The notes beneath the pieces were generated by a model. The model ran no database searches. It saw only the letters and a program-made list of their open reading frames with translations, and was not told the origin of the DNA. A DNA stretch of 64,000 bases. Source: Syngnathus acus. Taxonomy: Eukaryota; Chordata; Actinopteri; Syngnathiformes; Syngnathidae. The stretch lies in NCBI RefSeq assembly GCF_901709675.1, contig NC_051103.1:3209501-3273500 (forward strand), given 5' to 3'. The translations under genes were made by a program, and so were the position numbers. Below are positions 1-12,145 of this stretch, in pieces (within the stretch, counting starts at the first letter, position 1; each line of letters starts with the position of its first letter).

Positions 1-99
1 CTACTGCTACAAAACGGTGTTAATTTTGAAGGTCAATACGTCAAACGTCGAATACCGGCCCGGAGCGGACCCGAACCTTCGGCGGACCTTCGCCCGTGA
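1..99 (+). CDS. Possible C-terminal end of an unidentified gene (partial)
   Basis: Frame 1 is open from the window edge to a TGA at 97-99, giving 32 residues rich in Arg and Pro with no family I recognise. About 350 bases further on there is a good AATAAA followed by GT-rich DNA, as expected for the 3' end of a plus-strand gene whose body lies to the left of the window. The stretch is GC-rich compared with what follows. A chance open frame of this length is quite possible, so this is only a suggestion. Confidence 0.2.
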   Translation, partial: LLLQNGVNFEGQYVKRRIPARSGPEPSADLRP

Positions 100-475
100 C
101 GAGCGGCACACACGAGGCGGGTGCAGATGCGGCGAGGCCGGGAGGGCAAAGTGCCCAGCCAGCATTTAGGGAGAGTATAACTTTGCTTTTCCTTTCGCGC
201 TTGCTTTCCCTCCCTCCCTCCACTTTTTCACTGGGTCTGCACACGGTCTGCATGATGCCTCTTTCTTCTCGGCGCTGTCATTGCACGATATTGTTTTTTT
301 TGTTAGTGTGCTGTAAAATGGCCACTGACGTCAGAATCTTGCGCCAACTCGGTGCATTTTTTTGTACGAGTAAAAGCCTTTATTTTATTCAAGTCTGAGC
401 CTTTTTTTTTTTTTTTGTGGTTGAATCGTCATGTGGGTGTTTGTGAATAAAGTAGACTTTGGTGCGTTTTGTTCC
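100..475 (+). other. Probable 3' UTR and polyadenylation site
   Basis: AATAAA at 446-451 is followed within 30 bases by T/G-rich sequence (455-490), the usual downstream element of a vertebrate cleavage site. This supports a plus-strand transcript ending near 465-475. The parent gene is outside the window or is the short frame at 1-99. Confidence 0.4.
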
Positions 476-1860
476 TGTGGGTGGTCTTTGTCAACTTTGG
501 TGTCAGTCATTCACGATGAGCCTCAGTTGATGCGGCATCTCTTGAATATGAAACTTCTTGCATGTTTTGTTACAGGTCTTGATGTCTTCATTTGCTGTCC
601 GACTGCGAAGGCCTGTTGCTGTACAAGCGAGAGCGATGTTAAAGTAGTTTGAAGTTCCAAACATTACATGTAACTTCCAGAATATCGGCCTTCAATTCAA
701 AGCACTTGTTAGTCGCATGTTGCTTAACACCGCCAACCTTGGTACCAGTACTGTGATACCACCCAGTTCAGAGTTAAGCCTGCAAAAAAACATGTAAGGC
801 CTGTTAGGCTACGGATTTTAGTTATTGATCTGACTCCAAATTGCGATCAACACTTAACACAAGAATTATGTCCAAAGCCACACAGTCGCACCTAACAATT
901 TTGGGAGTTCGTTCTGTCAAAGAGAAGACCAGTAGATCAATGAGGCCGAATTTACCAATTGTTTAATCCTGACAAAGCAAGATAATACAGGTGCCTGGGT
1001 CCTCCGGGTCCCTCACACTAAGATTCGTGTGTTCTTGTGACCAAGAGACAACACATTCTTCCGGGTTGCCCAGTTTTAAAGAAACACAATATGAATATTC
1101 AAGCATGCAAAATATTGTGTGGTGATTGGTTGATGGTCATCCACTGCTCAGCGCAGGTGTCTGGTCTCAGTTGTGGGCGGTTGGGTCTGGATCACCATGA
1201 CGAGTTGTTATTCGCGATCCTCACCGGCCTTGAGATGTCCTCCCTGTCTGGATATCCTGTTCCACAATACTTTGTAGAAAACAAGTTCATGTAGCCTGCA
1301 CATTCCTTTCCACTTATGCGACCACACGAGTACACTACTACTGAAAATTATATTGATATGATTATATATATGTTTAACGCAGCTTTAATAAAATATGTTT
1401 GCAAATTGCCGAAAGCACATTTCCCTTTAGGCCACACAGCAACCTGCTTAGGTGGCTCAAAAGTGAGCCAGAGAGGTACTCCTTACCGGCTTCTTTATTA
1501 AATTGGCCTTTTCAGACAGGTTAGATGAATTCCAAGTGCTGCCATCTAGTGACGGCAAATTCCCTAACCTGTCTGACGCTCCATTTAACTATGTGCGAAA
1601 ATACTTCACTTTAAACTACACTATTAAAAATGCTAGGTGCCCTAATTTGACGGCTGGGTCAATGCGACACATCTTTCGTGGTTTGTATTGCCCAACCTGA
1701 AACCTAACAAACATACAACATAAATACTGCCGCTGTCTCTCCAGTGCGCATGTGTGTAAAAAGTACAAAGCAATAACATTAACTTGCCTTACTTCCACTA
1801 AACCACATGCTAAAAATGTGATACTTTTGCAGATTATCTTTTTTCCTACAGCTTGATAAA
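476..1860. other. Intergenic spacer, no gene seen
   Basis: No open frame here resembles a known protein and no splice-consistent exons were found. A 12-base inverted repeat (CAGACAGGTTAG at 1513-1524 and its complement at 1564-1575) and an imperfect palindrome near 739-758 are the only structures noticed. Confidence 0.5.
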
Positions 1861-1886
1861 GTTCTTCAAGTTGAGCATTGCTGTAC

Positions 1887-2193
1887 TTTTATTTTTAATA
1901 AACATTTATGTTAAAACTTGTCTGGTGTTTTATTCCTTGTTTTTATAATCGCCAATTAAAACATAAAAATCAGACATTTGGTTAACTGCTTTATATGACA
2001 ATATGTGTATGTATATCTACTGCAATTTCACATTAGATTGCTGGTCTGAAATTTACTTTTATTATTATTATTTTAATAAACTTTAAAAACCTGTTAAAAC
2101 TTGTCTGGTGTTTTATTCCTTGTTTTTATTTTTTTGGGCATGAAAACAAAAATTTGACATTTGGTTAACTGCTTTATATGACAATATGTTGTT
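1887..2193. repeat. Duplicated polyadenylation-like block
   Basis: A block of about 120 bases occurs twice: 1887-2008 and about 2062-2190. Each copy carries AATAAA (1897-1902 and 2075-2080), then a shared GT-rich stretch beginning TTAAAACTTGTCTGGTG, then a shared segment ending in GACAATATGT. The arrangement of signal plus downstream GT-rich DNA fits a duplicated 3' end, but the transcript that would use it is not identified. Confidence 0.65.
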
Positions 2194-2284
2194 TTACGTT
2201 GTGTAATATGTGTTGGTGTCCCCCCAAATAAAGAGCAAGTAGTCAAATACACATTCTTGACACGTACAAAAAATGCATAAAGTT

Positions 2285-2318
2285 ATTAGGTACACCTGAA
2301 AATGGTGGTGTACCTAAT
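2285..2318. repeat. 12-base perfect inverted repeat
   Basis: ATTAGGTACACC at 2285-2296 and its exact complement at 2307-2318 flank a 10-base loop. The same ATTAGGTACACC word recurs at about 2625 and 2863 in the neighbouring foldback repeats, so this is probably a terminal piece of the same element family. Confidence 0.7.
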
Positions 2319-2402
2319 GTAGTCTGTGTGACGTCACAGATCAACCAGCCAATCAGGAGGTGGGGGTGAGGGCGGGTGTGGCACTTTTCACTTTCAGTTA
2401 AG

Positions 2403-3005
2403 CTTTGGCCATGATCTTTCCCTAATGAACTGGCCTGTTATTAGGTACTTTTCACTTAAACCAGGGGTGCCGACCTCCAGTCCTCGAAGGGCTGCGTTCC
2501 AACATGTTTTCCAAGTGACCCTCGTTAAGCGCACCTGCGTGAAAAGTTTTAGCTCCTTTCACGTTCTGCAGGAGCTAAAACTTTTCACGCAGGTGCACTT
2601 AACGAGGGAATTACACAGACACTCCATTAGGTACACCGCCATTTTCAAGTGTACCTAACAACAGGCCACTTTATTAGGGAAATATCATGGTCAAAGGTCA
2701 CAGGTGTCAAGCTCTAGTCCTCGGGGCCGCGTTCCAATATGTTTTCCAAGTTACCCTCGTTAAACACACCTGCGTGAAAAGATTTTGGTCATTTTCACGT
2801 TCTGCAGGAGCTAAAACTTTTCACGCAGGTGCGCTTAACGAGGGAATCACACGGACACTCCATTAGGTACACCGCCATTTTCAAGTGTACCTAATAACAG
2901 GCCACTTTATTAGGGAAATATCATGGTCAAAGGTCACAGGTGTCAAGCTCTAGTCCTCGGGGCCGCGTTCCAATATGTTTTCCAAGTTACCCTCGTTAAA
3001 CACAC
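2403..3005. mobile_element. Foldback (palindromic) non-autonomous element with tandem copy
   Basis: An outer arm at about 2403-2453 is repeated in inverted orientation at about 2649-2697. Inside lies a hairpin with two 38-base arms, 2519-2556 and 2571-2608, which differ at one base and flank a 14-base loop. A decayed second hairpin follows at about 2755-2845. A 110-base segment, 2660-2769, recurs at 2896-3005 with a 236-base offset. No transposase is present. Phrases such as the one starting CCAGGGGTGC at 2461 resemble fish hAT-type repeats, but that family call is inference. Confidence 0.7.
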
Positions 3006-3074
3006 AACCGATTCTAGATTGCTAAGAACTGGAATGCACATGAGTAGTACAAAACAGTGCAAGTGCTTGCCTGC

Positions 3075-3290
3075 CAGTCGAAATAGCTGACTGGTTAGTG
3101 ACTCGGGCTCTTGCTCGGTAAGAAATTGGTTCGATCCCAGGTGTGAAAATATACCTAGATGTGCTTTTGTTGGGCAATTAACCCTTTATTTATTTATTTA
3201 TTCTTTTTTTTAGTTGGGATAGGCTCCAGCACGCCCGCGACCCCCGTGGGATCAAACGGTACAGATAATGCATGGATAGGTGGAAATTCA
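3075..3290 (+). mobile_element. tRNA-derived SINE with L2-like 3' tail
   Basis: An A-box-like stretch (TAGCTGACTGGTTAGTG at about 3085-3101) is followed by a near-perfect B box, GGTTCGATCCC at 3129-3139, the RNA polymerase III promoter arrangement of a tRNA. About 80 bases later comes GGGATAGGCTCCAGCACGCC and then a degenerate form of the GATAATGCATGGATAGG tail common at the 3' end of fish L2 LINEs and the SINEs they mobilise. The head is too diverged to be a functional tRNA. An 18-20 base A run follows near 3554. Confidence 0.65.
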
Positions 3291-3969
3291 GATGGCAACA
3301 AAAACAGAGTTCCAATGCGCGCGGTTCGCCCGAAAGTTCAAGATGGAAGCAACTTATTTTTTTTGGGTCAGGCTGAGATTCTTGTATGGAGTAATGAGAG
3401 TCTCTCAAAGAACCAATTATTCAGTTTGCCTCGATCATTACCGCAGCATTGCGAATACTGCCCTCTAGAGGTCATGTTTGCATTTTGCAGCGGATTTGAT
3501 GGATGTTTTATTGTAATCCTGTTTGTATGACAAACATATGGCATTGAAAACTTGAAAAAAAAAAAAAAAAAAAAGATTGTAGATTTAAACACATCTCTGG
3601 CAAGGTCTTGGATTGGATTTAAAAATTGGATTAGATTTTAAAGGTCTACCTAATGTTAGTGCCAACAAGCAAGAGTGTACAAAGATTTGCATCCTTGTAA
3701 AGTCACACTAGTACTGTCCAAGATTAGCCACGCGTCGTCATCTCCTGCACCAACGGGCCCACACACAGAGGCCCTCGCAGACCTCGGGGTGTTTTCCCCG
3801 CCTCGGCCGCCTCACGGGACCCTTCCAATTGCTCCGTTAAGAGTCCCACAAAAATACACATCCCCTCTATTTTATAGACACGGAAACAATTTATGGTCAT
3901 TACAGATCATTACAGATAGCATCTCCAAAACTTCCCGTTGTTGACTAAATGTCTGCCGGAGTGGACGCG

Positions 3970-4822
<853 letters not shown>

Positions 4823-6189
4823 ATGTTTGACGCTTCTCACTATCCATTCAACTGTTTCAACTATGACGGAGACGCATACGCTTCCTGTAGCAGCGAACAG
4901 GAGAAGAAGATGTGTCGGCCCGCCTACAGGTAGGAAAACTTCCTCGTTCTATTTTATAGCACTGTTGCAAGAAAAAGTTATGTCAAGACATTTTTTGTGC
5001 AATAAAAGATATTGTGTAGGTTAATTTTTTTTTATTAAAAACTAAGTTTATGGCACATTTATAATTTGGTTTTACATACTAAATACATTTAGTGACTTTA
5101 TTTTGGTGCCTTTGAAATATTTTAAAGAAAAACATTTGAAAAATTTGATTTCCTTTTAAGAAATATACAAAAACTAATTTCAAGTTATTTGATTTTTCTT
5201 TTTTTTTTAACCCCTTTTTATTTTTTCAATGTAGATTATCAACACAGGCCAAGTCTAGATTGTTAAATAGTTTAAACAGATTCAGTATATTTTAGGGTCA
5301 CTCTAATTAAAATATAAATGTTAAGTTCACAAAATGTTGACTCAAATTCATGTTGATATAATAACAATAATAATATCGACAAAAAGATACATTTTAATGC
5401 GCAATTTTTTTTTAAATACTCTAATGAACTTTGATAAATACAGAAAGTTGGAACCGTTGCCTAATTTAAATTTACATATGTGTGTGCATGCGCGTTGTCA
5501 GCTACATCGCCCTGATCGCCATGGCGATCCAGCAGAGCCCCGAGCAGAGGGTCACGCTGTCGGGCATTTATGAATTCATCATGAGGAGGTTCCCGTACTA
5601 CCGCTCCAACCAGAGAGCCTGGCAGAACTCCATCAGACATAACTTGTCGCTCAACAGCTGCTTCATCAAGGTGGACACGCAAGTCATTTAAGCAGCATTT
5701 ATGCGGAACTGTGGCCATTTAAAGCGTCTTCCTAATGCCTCATAGGTTCCCAGGACGGAGGGCAACGAGAAAGGAAAAGGAAACTTTTGGACTTTTGCCA
5801 CAGGATGCGAATCCATGCTTGACCTCTTTGAAAACGGCAACTTTCGACGTCGCAGGCGTAGGCGGAACGTGAAAGTTGGCCTCCGCGACCCAGGAGAGGC
5901 CTCGCTCCGGCCCGCCGAGAGCCCCGGCAAGCAGCGCGCGCTTGCGGTCCACCACCCCGAGGCAGACTCCGACCTTCGCCCTCTGAACGCTTACAGACCT
6001 CGACCGTGCCCCACGCCAAACCCCGCCGTCCCAAAACCCGAGTCGGAGATCAAGTTCAGCATTGACTACATCCTGTCGACCCCGGACCCGCCCGTGCCTG
6101 GGATCAGATCCTCACACGTAGGCCCGCCAGGACCGCCCTTACATGTTCTGGAGCCCCAGCACCTGAACCTGCACTTCTGGACCCTGTGA
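4823..6189 (+). CDS. foxl3: Forkhead box L3 transcription factor
   Basis: Coding exons are 4823-4929, 5502-5670 and 5746-6189, giving 239 residues with phase kept across both introns (572 and 75 bases). The forkhead domain covers about residues 32-130: it opens [14 protein letters not shown], has the recognition helix [15 protein letters not shown], and ends in a wing with GNFRRRRRR. The [14 protein letters not shown] ending and the split gene structure separate it from the intronless foxl2 and match foxl3. Near the C-terminus FSIDYIL (residues 196-202) fits the eh1 pattern FxIxxIL bound by Groucho/TLE co-repressors. Known role: in medaka, foxl3 acts in germ cells to direct them to egg rather than sperm fate. 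It should act in the nucleus. The start codon is the only in-frame ATG before the domain. The name comes from remembered family sequence. Confidence 0.9.
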
Positions 6190-6600
6190 GGGTGGCGGGC
6201 CTGGTTGATTCTGGGGCAAACTGTGAGGATTTTTTTTTTTTCCCAAAGACAATAATAATTCCATTGACTTTAAATTGCAATTAGATGACAAACTAATATG
6301 TTGGCTTGGAACACAGAAATATATTAAAAAAACAACAACTATCGTGTCATATATACTAATACACGAATTGAAATAAGGTAATGTTTTTGTCTGTTTTTTT
6401 ACATTGCTGAATCCAAAATCTTTTCTTTAACCAAAATATAGCTTTAAGGAATAATTAGCATATTTTGTCAGATGTTGATGTACCCGTCAGATTCAAACAG
6501 ATGATTTAAAAAAAAAAAACATTAAATATTTAGAAAACATTACTGAGATTCCAAAGTATTTCATACAAAATAAATTTGAAATCACGCAACAAACTTAGCC
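6190..6600 (+). other. foxl3: foxl3 3' UTR (probable)
   Basis: AT-rich sequence after the foxl3 stop with AATAAA at 6569-6574, about 380 bases downstream. No other feature competes for this signal. Confidence 0.45.
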
Positions 6601-8970
6601 TCATTACAAAAACACTAAGACTTAATTGTCACAATGGTTGCTTATTCTCATGTGGCTGTCGTTCTTTGCAGAGGATAAAGAATATATGACTGAGTACTGT
6701 TTCAATTGAACAGTAATGCTCATTGTTTTATGTTTAGTTTGACAGTAAACCTCCACCAAGAGTGGCAATCAACAGCTTCAAGCCTGTTTCTTTGAATAAC
6801 GTAAACGCGGAATGCCGTAAATATTGCACAAAGGCGGCTCAGAATTAGCATGTAGCGTGAAAGCGGACATGACGGCTGGAGACGTGTTCCAAGCGCCTGC
6901 CTAAATTCTTTCTTTGTCGTTGACCTTTGGAAATCCTGATTGACTGACACTTAAATCCTAATCCACCCGCTCCTTATTAGAATACATGATATGCACCTTT
7001 TTGTTAATGGAAAAAAACAAAACACATATTTCCTGCGCGAGGCAGATCAATCATACTTGTGTGCCGCTGAAGGGACATTTTTCAATTTAACCTTTATATA
7101 ATGTGTTGACTACATCAGAGAACACACTTAACATGAGTGGCATTTAATATAGCATAACACTTGCAAGGTGAGGCCCAGATGTGACCTTATTTAAATAGGT
7201 GTGGGGGGGCTTGCGGCTGAGCTTTAACAACGCCGTCCCCCCACTTCCACCACTTCTAATTAAACACTTTATACCTCCTTTGCAAATGCCCCTCATCGAT
7301 CTGTGAGATTTTTATTTTTTTTTTTTTGCATGAGGTGCCCCCCAGCAAACGTCTGCAGCGGCGCCAGTGTTTATGGATCAGCAAGTTTCCATTAAGAAAG
7401 TTGTTGATGTCGAATAGCGGGGGCCACGCCGTGGCTATATTTGGGTAAATTAACTTAGCATAAAGTGCTCCGAGGCTACTGGGGAGGGGGGCTCGTAGCA
7501 GCAACAAAGAAAAGTCGCTGTGCTGGGAGAGATTGCGAGAAGCTACTGGGCTATTAAATAACAACACTCGCTCAAAATCCTCAACTTGAGCCAGTGGTTC
7601 ATAATTGCTGACGCCGACCATCTTTCCCCATTTAAATAGATTTTGATAAGTTCATTAAGTGCGTAAAATGAGCAGCTTTGGGCGAAGTAGTGTTGCAGGT
7701 CGGATTACATTGAGAAAGCCATTGATGTGAGACGCTTATAAAATCATAAACACAAATGGGTCATTTAGTTTCAAGTGATTATAATGAGGCTCGTGAAAGC
7801 ACTGGGAAGGATAAATATTTGACAATTATTTATATTATCGATTTATTATGAAGAGGATGTTTCCTTTGTAGAGTGCTGCAGGGGAACGAAAGAATTATCT
7901 AAATAAAGCCATTTATATTCTTGATATCAGCATAAAGTGCTTTCTATTGCGATTGAGTGAAATCATTATGCGCCGCCAGGTAATGAGCTTTGTTGAAATA
8001 CCCTTAAGTCTTTCTCACACACGCAGACACATGTACGCGTGACCTTTACCATTAAATGGCAACCCAAAAAAGTCGTCTTTACATTGACCTGGCACGTGGT
8101 GTTAGTCCCGTAATGAGAAAATCTACTTGTCAATCAATGGCCGCTAGGCGACGTGTTTAAATGTTTTTTTTTACTTTGATTTGTGATGGAGATCCTGCGG
8201 TGGTTGGTTGGCAACAGCACAAATGTGATTTGGAGTGACTGGAAGGGTTTTTGTATTAGTTTAAAAAAAATGGGTGACATTTAAATCAAAATACAGCTTG
8301 AATATTGGCCTTTTTGTTTGCCAGGTAGGTAAACAGACCGCTCTAGTGTTGATTTCGGCGTCTACTGAAACATGAACAGCATCACACTTGGAGTGGAATA
8401 AACATGCAATATAACTACAATGTACCTCAGCGCTGGCCATAATTGATTTTCTTCCACTTGCGATGACGTCACTTCATCTTACCACCAGAGGTCGCTGGCA
8501 AACTGTGCTCTCCATTGTGCCTCCACAGATGAATGGAAATCTGCAATAATCCATAGGTGGTTATTCACTGAGTAAGCACTGTTAACCACAACAATAAAAA
8601 TGTTTTTGGGTATACTTTTACAAAATGATTTTAAATAACAACACAGCAAAGCATTAGTCAATGGTCTCCTTCAGCAAGCTTCTGTTTTAAATCTCCATTG
8701 TGAAAAACATACCAAACAACCACCAAACTGCAGCCACAGACTTTACTTTTCATTTTGACTAGGATAAAAAAAAAAAGCTCCCTCCAGAGACGAAGGCATA
8801 TTGCAGGATATGGCGATTGACCAATTGGGAGGCCCTTGGTGTGGGGCCCACAGTCTTCCTGTGTGTAAGGGTGGGACGTAAGGGGGGGTTAATCACCAGA
8901 GTTTACCACCGGTCAGCTTTGTTCATTTAACTCTTCAATAAAACCCACACTAAGGAGAATATCACACTTC
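6600..8970. other. Noncoding spacer with candidate conserved regulatory block
   Basis: No protein-like frame is supported. The part from about 7080 to 8060 has the look of vertebrate conserved noncoding DNA: long stretches without microsatellites, many homeobox-type TAAT/ATTA cores and balanced complexity, unlike the low-complexity spacer elsewhere. It lies between foxl3 and the convergent tom1l2 3' end, so either promoter could be its target. Conservation itself cannot be seen from one sequence. Confidence 0.35.
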
Positions 8971-8976
8971 CAAGGT

Positions 8977-10660
8977 TTTATTTAGTTCATGCAGATGTCA
9001 AAACACAAAGCGGAAAATCATACCTCCACACACAAACATTAGCGTCTCTCTTCTTAAAGTGTCCAGTGATGCACACAGAAACACAATGGTTCCTCTGAGG
9101 GAGAAGTGCTGGGACCCATTTACACATCAAAGATGACACACTGGCATGGACGGACGGATTCACGAGGCTTACGGGACAGCAGCAATGTACGAGGTATGTC
9201 AGTAAAGTTCCAAGACTGATGGACCCCCCAAAAAAAATAAATAAATCTTGATAGCTACCTATTGGCAATGATGTTCTCAGCCAGGAACTGCTTGCTTGAA
9301 ATTTTGTGACATCAGTCCTGGAACTTTTCTGCCACACTTCTTGTCTGACAGTCTACAAAGATGTTAAGTTGTGGGAGGAGAGGATGCGCCAGTCAACCTA
9401 AAAAATAAAATAAAAGATGGATCCTTCATGACACGTGATGCTTCTTTCCATGTTTACATTCAACCCACAAGAACACCAACGGAATTATTAACATAACACA
9501 CATCAGCAATGTATAAAACATAAAGACTCCATAAAAAGCCACAAAAATAAACAATCCTTCCATAGATCATTTCCCCATATATTTTCCTTGAGCGCAAAAA
9601 TAAAATACTCATCTGAAAGGGGGAGGGGGTGATTACAAATAAATAATTTCTACACTTCCTGAATCTTTAATTACATCCAAGTGCTTGCTTGTCACACAGC
9701 TGATTTACAAAACGTACAGGTTCAAATGCCACGCCACAGTCAAAAGCGCACTCTTGCTCTGAGCTCATGGAACACGTTCACGCCCGTCAAGAGCGTAAAA
9801 GGTCTGGTTTGTTGCGCCCGAGCTCATTTCTGACGAACAAATAGTGGCGCTGGAAAGGTCAGCTCCTTTTCTGAAAACATCAGCGGAGAGGAAATGCACA
9901 CAAATATTGCGCAAGCAGCACAAAAGCGCATGAGACTGATATCGAGCTGTGTTTTGAACTTGTGAAAAACACATTTGGTAATTTCAACTAAAAAAAATGA
10001 GAATAAAATACAACTGCCATTCAACTTTCTTTTCAGCATTACGGTGACCGCACAAAACTTAACCTCAGCAAATACTAAGCCAAACACACACAAAAAAGGC
10101 AGATTGGACCCCAAATAAAACACATTTTGTACAGCTATATCAACTTTTTTTTTTTTTTAATGTCAACAGGTTCCCTTTCCCTGTGCAGCATTGTGGGGCG
10201 CATCCATAGCAGACAGCAGCCAGGAAATTTGAGCTCATTGGCCCTTCCCTTCCTCCCCCCCATACAATCCCACCGCATAATAAATTCCTCTGGTACATAC
10301 GAAGCTTGAAATATACACACGGGATCATTTGTCATTTACACATTTACAACAGAACTCATGCCGGCTTACTGAAGGGGCACTAGCGGAAACGCAAAATTCT
10401 CATGGTTTAAGAACAAAAGCTAAAAAAAAAAGCATGCGTGGAGGTTTTATGTCCACATGCTAGCATGAAGACACGCATACAGGGACTGAAATCCCTTTTT
10501 TTTTTTTTTAAACCTATGAAAATAGACTGTTTTGTTAGGTTTTTCCCTTTTAGACAGACAGATTCTCTTTGAATAAGGATACATCACTGCCGCTGATCGA
10601 AATAGTGTTAGTGGACGCGTTTTGGTCCGGGCCATCCTGTCAGGTAAGCGGCCGACAAGT
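8977..10660 (-). other. tom1l2: tom1l2 3' UTR (probable)
   Basis: On the minus strand AATAAA lies at 8982-8977, about 1.68 kb after the tom1l2 stop codon, and no other gene intervenes. The region includes a MITE relic (9189-9345). The 3' end is a prediction; shorter forms are possible. Confidence 0.45.
9189..9345. mobile_element. MITE relic, copy A
   Basis: The left end GAGGTATGTCAGTAAAGTTCC (from 9191) is matched in inverted orientation by the right end ending near 9345, which reads AAGTGTGGCAGAAAAGTTCC on the minus strand. The inner word CCAGGAACTG is shared with copies at 24440 and 61351. A TA dinucleotide stands just outside the left end, which suggests Tc1/mariner, but family assignment is inference. 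No transposase is present. Confidence 0.65.
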
Positions 10661-12065
10661 CTACATGGCAAACAAAGCGTCCTCCGGTCTGTCAGACTTC
10701 TTGCGGCTGGGGCTTCCCTGCGCTGCGCCGGGGTCGCTACTCGGGGGGGACGGCAGGGTGGGGACCATCTCTGCAGCTTTGGCTCGCTCCTCGAGGAACT
10801 TGTCAAACTCTGAAAGCAAACGAGTCGATGAAAATCCCACACGTGCAAAATAGGTGTCCCTGGGCTAAATGCGAGTTCACGTTTTTGTACTAACCTTCAC
10901 TTGTCACACCCTCCTCACCTTCATCTCCTTTCTGTAGATGGGAGACGGGCTTTTTACTTGTGATACTGACCAAACAGGAAAAATAATCCCATTCACAGTA
11001 GAGGCACTCTCAGAGGCAGCATGCAAGCATTCACTATTTATAAACACTCATTTGTTAGATCATACAAGGAACCCCGCCCCCCCCTGCCATTCAATTACCA
11101 CTCACTTAAAAATAAAAAATACACCAATATGAATTATATAGCCACAAACTTACAGATGGTTATAATAAAGACATGACAGGATTGCATATTTGGGTAAAAT
11201 GAGCATGAGCAGAAAGCGTGCACAAGCAGATGCTGGCAATTGTGTTTTATAATATTAGTATATGGCCCTCAAAATGTATCTAAAAAAAAAAGCATAAGAC
11301 TAAAAAGTAATTTGTGCATTGAAAATGGGGGTAGTCACAGCTTCATTGATGCTCATTTTTACAATATGCTGCCACTGGTTCCCAACAAGTGTTAGAAATA
11401 CATTCTAAGATGTTAAAATTGAATGATCAGAGGGAATAAAATGTTATGTAGCATGACAAAAGGATGAAGCGGAATGAACAAAGTAAAGAGGAGGCATAAA
11501 TAATACAAAACAAAATCATGATGGGCTCACCACATCAGTACTTAGCCACTCCTCTATGTCATCCATGACAGAGGACTGACCTCCGACACACTAGAGGGCG
11601 ACATCAAAAGGGGGTGGCCATGGGGAGGGGGGCAGCAAAGCCACAGAAGAAAACAAAACCCAGGCCCAAAACACAAAAATAATTATGACTAATTTGGAAT
11701 GAAATAATACAACTTAAAATAAGTGATGAAAAAAGTTGATGAAGGCGTTCCACAGAGACTCCGTTTCAACCACTTTTGGCAAATTTTGTTTTACCCCTTG
11801 AGAGTTTTGCTTTATTTCTCTGAGCCCAGCCCTGCTTGTTTAGTGATGCGTTCATTTCAAAACAATCATTTAACACTGCTATTCTAATGATTCGTGTAAA
11901 AATGAGTGAATTAACAAGGTGCTACCTTGATTTGCAATTTGGCTTCGTGGCATCTGGCAACATTTGCTCCAGGGTGCATACTTCTACGTCTCTTTCAAAC
12001 ATACACAACTGAAAGAGTGGAGACTCACCGTTGCTGCACGTGGTTGTTGGACATCCAGAGTTGGA

Positions 12066-12145
<80 letters not shown>

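Noticed and set aside
3085-3145. A true tRNA gene
   Set aside because: A and B boxes are present but the cloverleaf cannot be formed convincingly and an L2-like tail follows, so it is a SINE head.
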